Source: Bettongia penicillata ogilbyi | Taxonomy: Eukaryota; Chordata; Mammalia; Diprotodontia; Potoroidae | Assembly: GCA_023548195.1 (NCBI GenBank) | Contig: JAJHZJ010000579.1 | Span: 2,091,346-2,155,345 of the forward strand | Direction of reading: 5' to 3' | Length of the DNA: 64,000 nucleotides | In this document: positions 44,543-54,982 of the stretch, piece by piece | Layout of the letters: each line of letters opens with the position of its first letter | How positions within the stretch are numbered: position 1 is the stretch's first letter | Translations under genes and position numbers: made by a program | The notes under the pieces: generated by a model | What the model was told of the DNA's origin: nothing | The model's input: the letters and a program-made list of their open reading frames with translations, nothing else | Databases searched by the model: none

Positions 44543-44608
<66 letters not shown>
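44543..44608 (+). repeat. Compound (GA)n(GT)n microsatellite
   Basis: About 21 GA units pass directly into about 12 GT units, preceded by a ten-base G run at 44529-44540. Confidence 0.95.
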
Positions 44609-44609
<1 letters not shown>

Positions 44610-44611
<2 letters not shown>

Positions 44612-46600
44612 ATATTCCACTATCTTGGCTTCCCCTCCCCCATAGTTTTCATAAGAGTAACCAAAGAACAAAGGAATCTAATTTATTATGCTTTTTGAAT
44701 GTGGCCCAGTAAGAAAACAGGCAGCTTCATGAAGGAATACGTTCTGTTAATTGAGGTTTCCAAGCAGAGATCCAGTGACCGCTTGCTCATCAGTTGTGGG
44801 GTTAGTCTGAGGTAAGGGTTCTTACGATTATTTTCATCATGAACCCCTTTGGAATTTTGGTGAAGTCTATAAATGCATAAAATAAAACACATAGAATGAC
44901 AAAGGAAGCCAATTTATTGAAATACAGTTATCAAAATGAAAAAAGTAAAAAAAAGAAATCCAAGTTCTTGGACTCCATGTTCAGGACCTCTGCTCTAGAT
45001 GATCTTTGTGTTTAAGAAGGTGTTTGGATCATAGATGTAAAGCTGCCAGGGACTTTGTGGGTCATTGAGGCCGAACCCTTCATTTTACAGATGGGGAACT
45101 GAGACACAGAGAGGTTAAATAACTTGGCCTTGGTCAAACAACTACTGAGCTCCTGAGGCCGTATTTGAACTCAGGCTCTGCTTAGTCCTAACTCTAGCTC
45201 TCTGCCCTGTTAAAGTTAATTAGTTGTTATCAGAGCGCTGTTGAAGAACTGAAGGCACCTGGCATTTGGCCTCATGCCTTTAAAGCTGCATACACCATGC
45301 ACAACTGTAGTTTTTATTTCCCTCCTTGCAAGCGCAGGCCTCTATGGGAAAACTAGTTCAACTGGGGTCCAAACTGCTCAGAAAATCTTCAATTTGGAGG
45401 TTACTGCCTCTTACCAGGAATGATGGTGAGGTGAGAAACCTTTTTTTTTTAACCAGCACTTATACTAGATGAGACACAGAAAGACATATATGAACTAAAA
45501 TGTGGAATTGAGAAGAACATGGGATTGCTTATATGAACTGAAGCCATTTAATAAACAGGAAAATAGTATGTGCAATGACTACCATCATATAAATGAAAGG
45601 AACAACACAGTTTAAATATGATGCCCAAGATTTGCCCTAGGGAAGAGATAAAGGAATGTCTGTCTCCTTTCTTTAGAGAGATGAGGGATTATGGTGATGG
45701 ACTGTTGAATGTTGCATTTACTGTTTGGTAGGGTCTTTCTTTGGTTTGGCTTGGCTATTTTTCATTGTTAAAAGGGAAGGCTCATTGATGCTGGTGGTTG
45801 TATTACCCGGAAGTGAATGTGATACAAAAACAAAAGGAGTAACAGGTTGTAATGGGGTGTGTGGTGTGTGTGTGTGTGTGTGTGTGTGTGTACACGCATG
45901 CTCATGTGGGTCCACACCTTCACTTAAGTAGCTTAGCCATTCCTCTTTGGAAGTTTTATTTTCCTGCATAGTAATTAACATTTCATTGCATCAGTTCAGA
46001 TTACACAATACTTTTAACAGCTGGCACGAGTTCATACCTGTTTTCATTCCTTCTTACTTCTGATTCAACTACTTGGCTTTGGAGGAATGATTGTATTACC
46101 TGCTTGTAACACTTCTAAAAAAATACAACTCACATGGCACCATTACATTATCAGAAGCTGTGATACGGAATTGTGCATCTTGATTTAGAATGAAGGCTTG
46201 TAGTCACTTGTCCGTCCTTTATGCTTAGATTCCTTATGCCTTAGGAAATCTTCATTTTTTTTTTTTGAAGACTCACTCCTAATAGACGAACCAGCTTGCC
46301 GTAAGGCAAGTTAGCAGCTATCCAGTTTTATCCTGAAAACTCTGTCTACACTCCTTCTGACCTCCATTTTCCATATCTTTCTATAAAATTAATGAAAATG
46401 TTTGTTGTTGTTAGAGTTTAAAGTTGTGCTTGTTCACAGGAGACTGTTTAGGTTTGTTTCCTTTGTACTTATTATAGTCCTTGGTATGTATTAAGTGCTT
46501 AATAAATGCTTATTAACTTGACTTTTAGGAAAGACTAGGAAAGAAAACTGTGGTACAGTACCAAGAATTTAGAGGTCTTAGGTTCAAATGACAGCTCTGC
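44610..46600. other. Mostly unassigned DNA with one MIR fragment and a GT microsatellite
   Basis: An antisense MIR-type SINE lies at about 45028-45210 (CATTTTACAGATGGGGAACT). A GT run is at 45862-45890. A L2/L3-like 3' tail is at about 46440-46520. No gene supported. Confidence 0.5.
45862..45890 (+). repeat. (GT)n microsatellite
   Basis: About 14 GT units with a leading GTGGT interruption. Confidence 0.93.
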
Positions 46601-46659
46601 CTCTTCTCACCTGTGGGGGCCTTGGGCAAGCCATTGACACTATCTAATGAAAGCATTTA

Positions 46660-46800
46660 TTAAACACTTCCTATATTCCATTTAGACACTTATTAAACGT
46701 CCAACACTTATTAAACACAATGTGGAAAGCACTAGGGCTACAGGTAGAAAAGACAATCCCTACTCTCAAGCAACTCACATTCTAATGAAGAAGAGAACAT
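46660..46800 (-). mobile_element. L2-clade LINE 3'-end fragment, antisense
   Basis: AAGCATTTATTAAACACTTC and later GCACTAGGGCTACAGGTAGA match the antisense 3' terminus seen at 49185 and 50375. Confidence 0.55.
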
Positions 46801-47020
46801 GCACAGTGTCTTTTAGCTGCCAATCAATTAGAAAGGTCCCATGGTCCTTTGGTTATAGAGACAAGATTGATGGCAATGCATTTTCTTTAACATCATTTCC
46901 CCTTAGAGAATCATATCAGTTCTTGAAATGAAAACATTTGATAATGCCAGGGAATTTGGTGGCAAGAATTTTCTTTTGTGGGTCTTCAGTAGCTGGGTCT
47001 ACTGAGGTGGCAGAATCAGT
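46800..47020 (-). pseudogene. YBX-family cold-shock domain fragment (processed pseudogene relic)
   Basis: The reverse strand reads KKILATKFPGIIKCFHFKN, a stop, then YDSLRGNDVKENA. This lines up with the start of the YBX cold-shock domain (KKVLATKVLGTVKWFNVRN, then GYGFINRNDTKED), with about 15 matches in 34. At the DNA level the first 37 bases match what I remember of YBX3 at about 31 positions. The aromatic residues of the RNA-binding motif are partly lost, and a stop and a short deletion are present. YBX1/2/3 mRNAs commonly form processed pseudogenes. Which paralogue, and where the copy begins, cannot be settled by eye. Confidence 0.5.
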
Positions 47021-47029
47021 TGCTGAGCT

Positions 47030-48260
47030 ATTCAGGATGATGACCATGGACATCTGGATTTGATGTAGAGTTAATGGTGGTAGCACTGTCACTGCCAAGC
47101 CTTTTGAGATCTGGGTCCTCAACTAACTCCATTGGGTTCTGATGGTAGTTTGACTTTCTTGGCACATGCCACCTCTTATCTTTTTTAGGTTGCCTTGATG
47201 TTTCAGCTAGCCTCTCTTTCTTACCTCGAAGATAACAGGTATTTGGCAATTGGTTGGTATTCCTGGCTTCTTCTTTGTAGGAACTGCTTTCCTCAGAGGT
47301 TGGACCAGACCTGGTGGTCTTGGAGCATAACTGTTCTCAAGGCTCTTGCATTCAGAGTTATGGGCTCTTTTGATCAAGGCATAAAGGGAGGCAGTGGTCA
47401 AGTCAACAAGCATTTATTAAACATCTGTTTAATCACAGTGCTGAGTATACAAAGAAAGGTAAAAGACCATCCCTACTCTCCAGGAGCTCACAAGCTAATT
47501 GGGGTACTACATGCAAACAAATATGCACAATGAAGATGATGGTGGTGCTTTGACTGGCACATGCCACCCCTTTCTCTCCCTCAAGGTGCTTTAACTCAAC
47601 TCCCTGGACCTCAATTTCCTTATCAGTAAAATGAGGGGGTTGTGCTAGATAGTGACTTTGTTCCCTTCCTGCTCTGGATCTGTGATCCTTTGACCTAGTA
47701 CAGAGTTCTTTACTTAGTTTGGATTTTTAGACCACTGCTTCTTTGCATTCAGTCTCCAGGTGGTTTTTGAGATGTTACTATGCCAAGTCAGGTTGTACTG
47801 TTATCTAACTGAGGCTGCTAGTGTGCAGAAAAAGAAGACAGAGGAGAGAGTGGCTTTGTTCCCTGGAGTCTTTACTGTTAGGAACTCACATCTGAGGAGT
47901 AAATGGAAAGTCTTTGTGAGGATCACCACATCCAGCAGTCTCTGGGTCTTTCTACCTTTTATCCTGTATTTCTTCACTTTGACCAGATCACCCAACTCCA
48001 CCTTCTCCTACTTGGTGAAATAGAGAGAGAATTAAAGGTGCTCTTTGTTGATTTACCTGGAAGAGCAGGTGTGGTCTGTGGTATGTGGTCTGTTAAGTCT
48101 TTTGCCTGGGCGATCTTGTCTTGTGCCTTGAGGCAGATTTGGACTCTCCAGGTGCTTTCGTGTTTGTCTTTTTTATGGTTTGTACACAGGAAAGGGAGAG
48201 AGAACCTTGGGTATGATCTAGACTGGGTCTTTCCCACTTTTCTTAGAGCATTTACTGCCT
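47030..48260 (-). other. Unassigned coding-like block, antisense
   Basis: Overlapping minus-strand open stretches (for example 48369-47974, 48001-47801, 47413-47207 and 47249-47028) are Lys/Arg/Pro-rich and read like pieces of one or more decayed genes in shifting frames. A L2-clade fragment (47400-47545) and a MIR fragment (47600-47690) interrupt it. About 40 bases around TTGGCACATGCCACCTCTTA (near 47159) recur imperfectly near 47550, which suggests internal duplication. I do not recognise the source gene. Confidence 0.3.
47400..47545 (-). mobile_element. L2-clade LINE 3'-end fragment, antisense
   Basis: AACAAGCATTTATTAAACAT, CAGTGCTGAGTATACAAAG and CTCCAGGAGCTCACAAGC are the antisense 3' terminus of this clade. 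Confidence 0.65.
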
Positions 48261-48279
48261 CAAACAAGGGCGCCTTTAG

Positions 48280-48375
48280 AAGGTGAGTTTCTTGAGGACA
48301 GGGGCTGTTTTTGCTTTTCTTTGTAATGCTAGCTTTTAGCACAGTGCCTGTTACATAGTAAGTGTTCATTGAATG
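48280..48375 (+). mobile_element. L2/L3-clade LINE 3' terminus
   Basis: GAGTTTCTTGAGGACAGGGG, then TAGCACAGTGCCTGTTACAT and a TAGTAAGTGTTCATTGAATG tail. Confidence 0.7.
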
Positions 48376-48389
48376 ATTACCTCCCTAGG

Positions 48390-48625
48390 CAGGAAAAGGA
48401 GCAGCACTCTACTTTCAATATTGCTGCTATACTTACTGAGTAGGAGTCATTGGTGATTATGGATTTAAAAGTATCAGGGACTATAGAGGTCGGTATAGTC
48501 AAACATACCCATTTTACATATGGAGAAACTGAGGTCCACATGGGTAAAGTAACTTGTCCAAGGTCATAAGTGGTAGAATTTGAAATAGAATTTGAATCCA
48601 AGGGCCTCTGATTCCAAATCTAGCA
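48390..48625 (-). mobile_element. MIR-type SINE, antisense
   Basis: CATTTTACATATGGAGAAAC, AAGTAACTTGTCCAAGGTC and GAATCCAAGGGCCTCTGATT. Confidence 0.65.
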
Positions 48626-48649
48626 TTGTTTCTACTCTTTGTGGGAAGC

Positions 48650-48885
48650 ATGAGACAGTTAAGTGGATCTAGTAGATAGACTGTTGGGTTTGAAGTCCAG
48701 AGGATCTGAGTTCAGTTTGACCACAGACACTTATTGCTGCATGACTTTGGTCAAGTCAATTAATCTCAACTGAAAAAAGGGCAAAAAATGTAAAAATAGC
48801 ACCTGCCTCATAGGGTTATTGTGGGGATCAAAGGAGACAATATTTGTAAAGCACTTATAGTAGACAATAAATGCTTATTCCCTTT
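48650..48885 (+). mobile_element. MIR/THER1-type SINE
   Basis: GTAGATAGACTGTTGGG, GCATGACTTTGGTCAAGTC, ACCTGCCTCATAGGGTTATT and ATATTTGTAAAGCACTTATA. Confidence 0.7.
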
Positions 48886-48907
48886 CCCTGTCATTCAAAT
48901 ACTGTGT

Positions 48908-48933
48908 TCATGTGCGCGCGCGCGTGCGTGTGT
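48908..48933 (+). repeat. Alternating (CG)/(TG) tract
   Basis: TGTGCGCGCGCGCGTGCGTG is strictly alternating pyrimidine-purine, a sequence type that can adopt Z-DNA. It is notable for intact CpG steps in AT-rich DNA. Confidence 0.85.
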
Positions 48934-49093
48934 TGGGGGTGGTGTAGATTTGAGTGAAATTCATCTTTTTGTCTTACGTAGAAATGCCTTCTTTAGTTCC
49001 CCATAGTGTTTCAAAATACCCACTGTGTGTAAAGAAAGAAAGCAGAAACTACATATAGGCTCATAGTTGGATTATTACTGATGCTTGTTATGC

Positions 49094-49095
<2 letters not shown>

Positions 49096-49136
<41 letters not shown>
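49096..49136 (+). repeat. (GT)n microsatellite
   Basis: About 19 perfect GT units. Confidence 0.97.
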
Positions 49137-49184
49137 GCATTACCTTATGATTTCATTGCTATAGGGAACTCCTGATGCAGACAA

Positions 49185-49730
49185 GTCTTTAACAAGCACA
49201 TGCTAAGAACCTGTCACCAGTCAGACACTAAAGGCTGGGAAAACAAAGAAAGGCAAACCAAATCTAACCAACAAAACAAACCCAAACCAAAACAATAAAA
49301 AAACCTAGTCCCTGCTTTTAAGGAGCTGATAATCTATGAAGGAGATCACATGCAAATAACCAGGTACAAACAAGATACACACACATTTATAGGACATGAT
49401 TAAGGACTGCTGGGAAAAGCCTCTTGTAGAGGATGAGGCTTCAGTTGAAGGAGAGATGAGCAGAGAGAAAATTCCAGGCATGGAGCTAGCCAGTGAAAAT
49501 GCCTCCAATCTGTTGATGGAGTGTCTTGTGTGAGAAATGTCAGAGGTCAGTGTTTCTTGATTTCAGAAGACAAGAGGAGGGAGGAAGTGTAAGAGGAATG
49601 TAAAGGTAGGAAGAGGCTAGGTTATGAAGGGTTTGCAAAGCCAAGTGGAGGATTTTTATTTCATCTTGAAGGTAGTAGGAAGCCAGTGGAGTGGATTAAA
49701 TGGGAGGGGTGACAGGGACATTTGCAATAT
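49185..49730 (-). mobile_element. L2-clade LINE 3' region and ORF2 end, antisense
   Basis: An extended antisense copy: LINE 3'-end complement at 49185-49400, then ATTCCAGGCATGGAGCTAG, GTGTCTTGTGTGAGAAATG and AAGGTAGTAGGAAGCCAGTG. The order matches the copies at 10450-11280 and 33950-34790. Confidence 0.65.
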
Positions 49731-49894
49731 ATAAAAGTCTGAGTTTCTTGGGTTACTGAAAGATTAAGTGATCCACTTTAGAGATCATACATCTTGTATG
49801 TGTCAGAAGAAGGTCTTAAACTGAGGTGTTCCTGACTTTAAGGCTGGTCCTTCCTCTATTTGACCATGTTGCATGTTGTCTTTTTAAATTCCTT

Positions 49895-50090
49895 TTATGA
49901 ATTGTGTTCGTCCTTCATTGCCTGAAGAAGACCACGCCATCAGAGAAATGGTGACATGACTTGCACTTGACTTTGTTTCAAGTGAAGGAGGGCTGTGCAG
50001 GTCACCAGCCTCACTTCTCCAGATCCATCTGCATCCAGTGACCAGGTATTCATCAGGATGACTGCAGATGACTCAGGATGCACTGGGAGA
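49895..50090 (-). mobile_element. Mar1-type SINE, antisense, 3' half
   Basis: Complement of the Mar1-specific 3' half: GTCCTTCATTGCCTGAAGAA, CTTGCACTTGACTTTG and GTCACCAGCCTCACTTCTCC. Confidence 0.75.
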
Positions 50091-52569
50091 TCTTGGCCCC
50101 TTTAGGCCAAGGTCTTTGCAGTTACTCACTTAGGGTGAGGGAATGCCCATTAATTGAATAGACCTGTTTAAGAAGTAGCCAGGACATGGCCCCTTTAATG
50201 AGGCCAAGGAAAAAGAAAGACACCAGTCTGAGAGGGAAGCAGCAACAGTTACCTTTGATAATCATTCTAAAGCCAGGAGGGTCCCCAGGAGCCCTTAGGC
50301 AGGGGCCCATTGGAGTCCCAGTTTCAGAGAGAAGTAGGTTTAAGGTTTAGTCACATTCAAAAGGAAGCAAGGAAGGTAACAAGCACTTATTAATTGCATA
50401 CTATGTGTCAGATACTGTGCTAAGTGCTAGAGATACACATGCAAGAAAAATCAAGAAAGATCGTTCCTCCCCTCAAAAAAGCTTACTTTTTAATGAAGAG
50501 GAAAGACATTGATAAAAAGGGATTTAAAAAGGGAGGATTGGGGAAGGAGAATGAAGATAACCTGTTGGGAGTGTGCTTTTGAAGTCCTGAGAAAATCAGG
50601 AACTAGAAAAGCCTGAAGGAGAATGAGGGCAGATGGGCCTGTGCCCCTCTACAAAATGGAGGCTCTCAGAGGACTTCACCATTGAGACAAGGGCTGCTGT
50701 AGTTTTGGGGAGCAATATACCAGGGCAAGTGGGTCTTGGTGGATGGTAAGCTATTCCAGGGCAAAGAGACTCATGCTACTGAGCGAAGTTCCAGGATGAG
50801 CTGGCATCCTGGTTTTGAAGGGGAATGGTTTTGAAGTCAAAAAGTCAGGAATAGGTCCAGGAGAGAAAAATAGTGATCAGTGTAGTTTTTAGGGAGCCGA
50901 AAGGTGTTGTGACTCTAATCCTACCTAGGTAATTCAAAGAGCTTTGATACTATTTTCTTAGTATCCTGTGACTTTTCCCAGGGAATTTCTCAGTAGCATT
51001 GTATAGGGGAAGATAGAGAGGGTTTAACCCAACCATGCTACTTCCTTTTGGGTCAAGCCTTGGACCTCTATTAGCTTCTCTTTAATGTAAGGGTTTTGGT
51101 CAAGCTTTAAATGTGTTATCCTTTTGAACATGCTTAATCCCATCTTACCATCTCAGCACTGATAGCATCATTGTGGGAGGAGGCAGTTACTATATAACGA
51201 GTGGGTGTACCCAGTTGCAGAATCTCCCATCTCCCCCAAAGAAGATGGAGTCTCCCAGGGCAAAGCATTCCTGGCATGAATAGACAGAGTTAGGTTTATT
51301 TGAGAAGGAAAAGAGTTTCAAATATTTTTCAGATAGGATCAGTTGTGCAAGTTGGAAAGGGAGGAGTTCATGCTTTTACATGGGTGCTTTTGTAGTCTGA
51401 ATTTCAGCATCTAACATTCTAGGAAACTTGCATTTTATTTTAACCCGTGTCCTTCTACCAAAGATAACTTTTCCTGAATTCTTCTTAAAAGAGAACTTTA
51501 AAAATGAAAGGTATGGAATATCTCTGTGGAAATCAAATTGCCTTCCTATACATATTGTGTATTTACTTGAACCCTTGTCTGTCTTCCTCCTCCAACCCAA
51601 CCACCCATTCCCACCCCTGATCCACCCCACCCTTCAATAGAATGTAGAATGTTAGCACCTTGACAGTGGGGAGTATCCCCTTTTATATTTGTGTCCTTGG
51701 TGTCAGGCCATATGGAAGGTGCTTAATAAATACTTGCTTGGGGTAGGAGAAGATGAGTAAGGAGAGGCTGGGTCTTCTTTCTTCCCCTAGTGACTATTAG
51801 AATCTGAAGAAATTTTCTCTGGTCACCTGTCAAGTGGGACAGGGTTTGGGGAGTTTAGAACAATCATTTGCACACATTTATCTCAATGTATTAATCTTGT
51901 ATTGATCTCAAACCCAGGTAAAAGGGTTAATTAAGGACAAATATATTTAGACTTTCATATTGTATAACTCCTGGTATAAGAAAATCTCCACTTTCTGAAA
52001 GTCTGAGAGAAGTCAGGATAGCCAGTTCTTATAAGTAGCTGAGGTTTTGCTTCTTTAAGAATCCAAATGTTATTTTAACCATTTTAGATAGAAATATTTC
52101 CTGTATCCTTAAATAAAATATTCTGGACATCATTTAACCTTTGCTTGATGACTCACGATAATCATTATGAACAGTGATAGACCTTCAGAGCCTACTGAGA
52201 TATGGAACTCTTTGCCCCCATACTAAAAGGTTTCTAACTCCTTCTATTTTTGTGTCTGCATATCACTTTTTTTTCTCTTTTCTTGCTGGAAGTCAACCTT
52301 TTTCACTGATTGGTAGGCTGCCTGTGATAGCGTTCTCTCATTTACTTGTTTGTTTTGTTTCCTGCTTGGCTACATACTGTGAAGTAGGAATTAATAGGCT
52401 TGGAATGAGAGGTTCTTGTGAGAAAAGCATGTCATCAACTTCTAGTACTCATACTTTTTGTCATCTGTTTTGGCTGCTCAAAAGTTTTTGTTTTTGTTTT
52501 TGCTTTGTTTTGTTTTTCTAGCTTCCTGATTTTTGGCAGTATTTTGAATAAATGAAATTGAGAGATGGT
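50091..52569. other. Mostly unassigned DNA with LINE tails
   Basis: L2-clade antisense pieces are at about 50375-50520 (AACAAGCACTTATTAATTGC) and a sense L3-like tail at about 51640-51740 (AAGGTGCTTAATAAATAC). No gene supported. Confidence 0.5.
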
Positions 52570-52855
52570 AGGCATTTGGATAAGTAATAATAATAGCTAA
52601 CATTTATACATAAATTATAATATATATATAGGAGGTACTGTGCTAAGAACTTTACAAAAATTATCTCATTTGATCACAATAACCCTGGGAAGTAGGTGCT
52701 ATTATTGCTTCCATTTCACAGATGAGGAAATTGAGGCAAACAGAGGTGAAATGACTTGCCCAGGGTCACATATTCAGCAAATGTCTGAGGATTGGAGCTC
52801 AGATCTTCCTGACTGTAGGCCCAGTGTCCTATGCACTGCACCACCTAGTGAGATA
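52570..52855 (-). mobile_element. MIR/THER1-type SINE, antisense
   Basis: TTATCTCATTTGATCACAAT, GGAAGTAGGTGCTATTATTG, CACAGATGAGGAAATTGAGG and TGCACTGCACCACCTAG. Confidence 0.75.
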
Positions 52856-52959
52856 TTTGGATACTCTGGAAGGAATTTTTCCTTTCCAACTTGATGTTTT
52901 TTTAGTAAACAAAAATAATGAGGAAGGTGAAAGTATTATGGTAAAAAAACCCATTAAAG

Positions 52960-53195
52960 CTACTTTACAATTTTCAAAGTGCTATCCAAATGCTATCTGG
53001 TTTTACCCTCCCAACAATTCTAGGAGGTAGGGGCTATTATTTTCCCCATTTTATAGATGAGGAAACTGAAGCTAAGAGATTAAATGACTTGTCAGGATCT
53101 CATAGCTAGTAAATGTCCGAGGCAGGATTTGAACTCAGATCTTCCTGCCTTTGAGTCCAGTTTTCTATCTACCATACCATCTAGCTACCTCAGTT
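52960..53195 (-). mobile_element. MIR/THER1-type SINE, antisense
   Basis: CTAGGAGGTAGGGGCTATTA, TATAGATGAGGAAACTGAAG and GATTTGAACTCAGATCTTCC. Confidence 0.75.
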
Positions 53196-53289
53196 ATGAT
53201 GGATGGCGAATGTATTTCGTATTGCCCTTCTCTTTTCTTCATGAAATTATGAATATCAGGTGGGAGAAGAGAAAAAAGGGTTAATGATA

Positions 53290-53455
53290 AAAATGTGATC
53301 ACTATGAATATACGTATATGTATAGTCACATACATATACACATATATTACATATACATATGTATATATACTCATGTATGTATGTACACAAATTTTCTCTA
53401 TACACAAATATAATATAAACACATACATATGTGTGTATATATTCACACACATCCT
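53290..53455 (+). repeat. Imperfect TATG/CATA microsatellite cluster
   Basis: About 165 bases of ATATAC, ACATATG and GTATATA mixtures. They create low-complexity Tyr/Ile/Cys open frames on both strands that are not genes. Confidence 0.9.
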
Positions 53456-54605
53456 TTTCTTAAGCAATCAAAGCTATGTTGGTATTTAACACCTTTCATA
53501 GGAATAGTACTTTATTTTCACCTTTATTTCCTCTTAAAATATAGTACAGTTAATCCAAAACCCACCCAACGCCCTAGGATGTGACTTCCCCATAAGATAA
53601 TTTTATGTATCATCACAACTCAGTGGGCAGAGCACAGCTAAGTCAAACTAAGGGGAAAAATTATATGCTGTAAACTAAATTTGAGGCAAATTAACTTCCT
53701 TTTGGTTCAGTTTTAGAAGACTACAGATAGAAGTGCCAAAGAAAAAGGAACCACTTCTCCCTACCTCTTTTCAATATCCCTTCATCTGTTCCCTGCTTCC
53801 CTTCCTCTGTCCCCACTGTTCGTTTCTTCTTCCTCTCATCAAAACCATCAAACTTTTTCCAGAACCACAGAGTGTTTATACTCAGGTTTACACACAGGAT
53901 GAACAAGTTGCATGAATTTTCTCTTCTCCTATCCAGGCAAGCTGAATAGTTCTGTGAGGTGTGTTCAACATCTGTAACAATAAAACATACTGGAAACATT
54001 CCAGAGATGGTTGGTAAATAGAGGATTCTGCTGAACAGCTATTAGCTGCTTGGGGATATTTGGGGCTTAAACTTAATGGAAACGACCATAACAGCAAACT
54101 TCATGCCTCCACTGGCCAGGGGAAAATGAGAAACCAAACCCAAACCAGCCACTGAGATGTAACCCTTTATCATGTGTATTTCACATCCCAGTGCATTTCC
54201 CTGGGAAAACCAATGGTTCCCGTTTTGGTATCTTTGTTATTGTTACTGTTATTGTTATTTTGTCTTGTTACCTAGTAGCATATCCACGATAAGGCTGAGG
54301 TAATTCATTTTAGTGGACTGTTGAGTACTTGGCTGATACTGTTTTCCTGTTTTCAAGAGAGGATAGTTTCCTTTCTTTCCCATGACGTTGAAAGAACTGT
54401 TAAACTTAGCAAAAGACATTTTTTATTTTGTTAAAAAAATCCTTATTCTCCTCCATCATCAGCTTATTTTCTCATAGATGCATTTGGGAACAATAAATGA
54501 GCTCAGGAAATAATGAAGATTGCTATTTTACGAGGCAACATTCTGTTGTGCTGACTTGGGAATTCACTTATGATGAACAGAAGCACTCTCCTTAGCATCT
54601 ACCTT
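53456..54605. other. Unassigned DNA
   Basis: No recognisable gene. A short GTTATT repeat is near 54235-54262. Confidence 0.5.
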
Positions 54606-54617
54606 GTCCTGTTGATT

Positions 54618-54620
<3 letters not shown>

Positions 54621-54691
<71 letters not shown>

Positions 54692-54705
54692 CCTCTCCCT
54701 CCCTC
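54621..54705 (+). repeat. (CT)n microsatellite with CCCT tail
   Basis: Two CT runs are separated by GGCT, then a CCCT-rich end. Confidence 0.95.
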
Positions 54706-54739
54706 CCTCCCCCATCAAGTTCCCATCCAACTCTTAAGA

Positions 54740-54937
54740 TTCTGTGATGAAAGCATGAATAATTTTAACAAGAATATGACATCCTTAATCACTAGATCCT
54801 TCAGTTTGGTCTGCAATTTCATGTTATCCACTTTGTCTTAATCCCATAAATCTGGTTTCTGATGCCACTACGATACTGAAATTACCCTACTAAGCATTGC
54901 TAGTGATCTCCTGTCTCCTCAGGTCTGTGATTTTCTT
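54740..54937 (+). mobile_element. L2-clade LINE ORF2, sense, left part, split by HAL1 copy 4
   Basis: GATGCCACTACGATACTG and TTGCTAGTGATCTCCTGTCT match the reverse transcriptase coding region of L2-type elements upstream of the YADD motif. It continues at 57958. Confidence 0.65.
54921..54937. repeat. Left target-site duplication of HAL1 copy 4 (17 bp)
   Basis: AGGTCTGTGATTTTCTT, perfectly repeated at 57958-57974. Confidence 0.92.
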
Positions 54938-54982
54938 TCTTTTTTTTTTTGAAAATGAACAGCATGATTTTATTATTATTAT
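54938..54982 (-). other. Probable 3' transduced segment of HAL1 copy 4
   Basis: Between the usual A-rich HAL1 end (about 54983-55010) and the terminal poly(A) (T-run 54939-54950) lies a short non-HAL1 sequence, on the plus strand GAAAATGAACAGCATGAT at 54951-54968. It is inside the target-site duplication and absent from copies 1-3. Confidence 0.65.

Noticed and set aside
47800..48010. Minus-strand GDLVKVKKY-containing frame as a decayed retroviral integrase C-terminus
   Set aside because: The resemblance is limited to a few residues and neighbouring motifs do not follow. Left as an unassigned block.
52174..52521. 115-codon plus-strand open frame rich in Phe and Ser
   Set aside because: T-rich DNA, with a terminal TTTTG-repeat tail encoding FCFCFVLFF. 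No domain visible.
53165..53489. Overlapping Tyr/Ile/Cys-rich open frames on both strands
   Set aside because: They arise from a TATG/CATA microsatellite and have no domain content.
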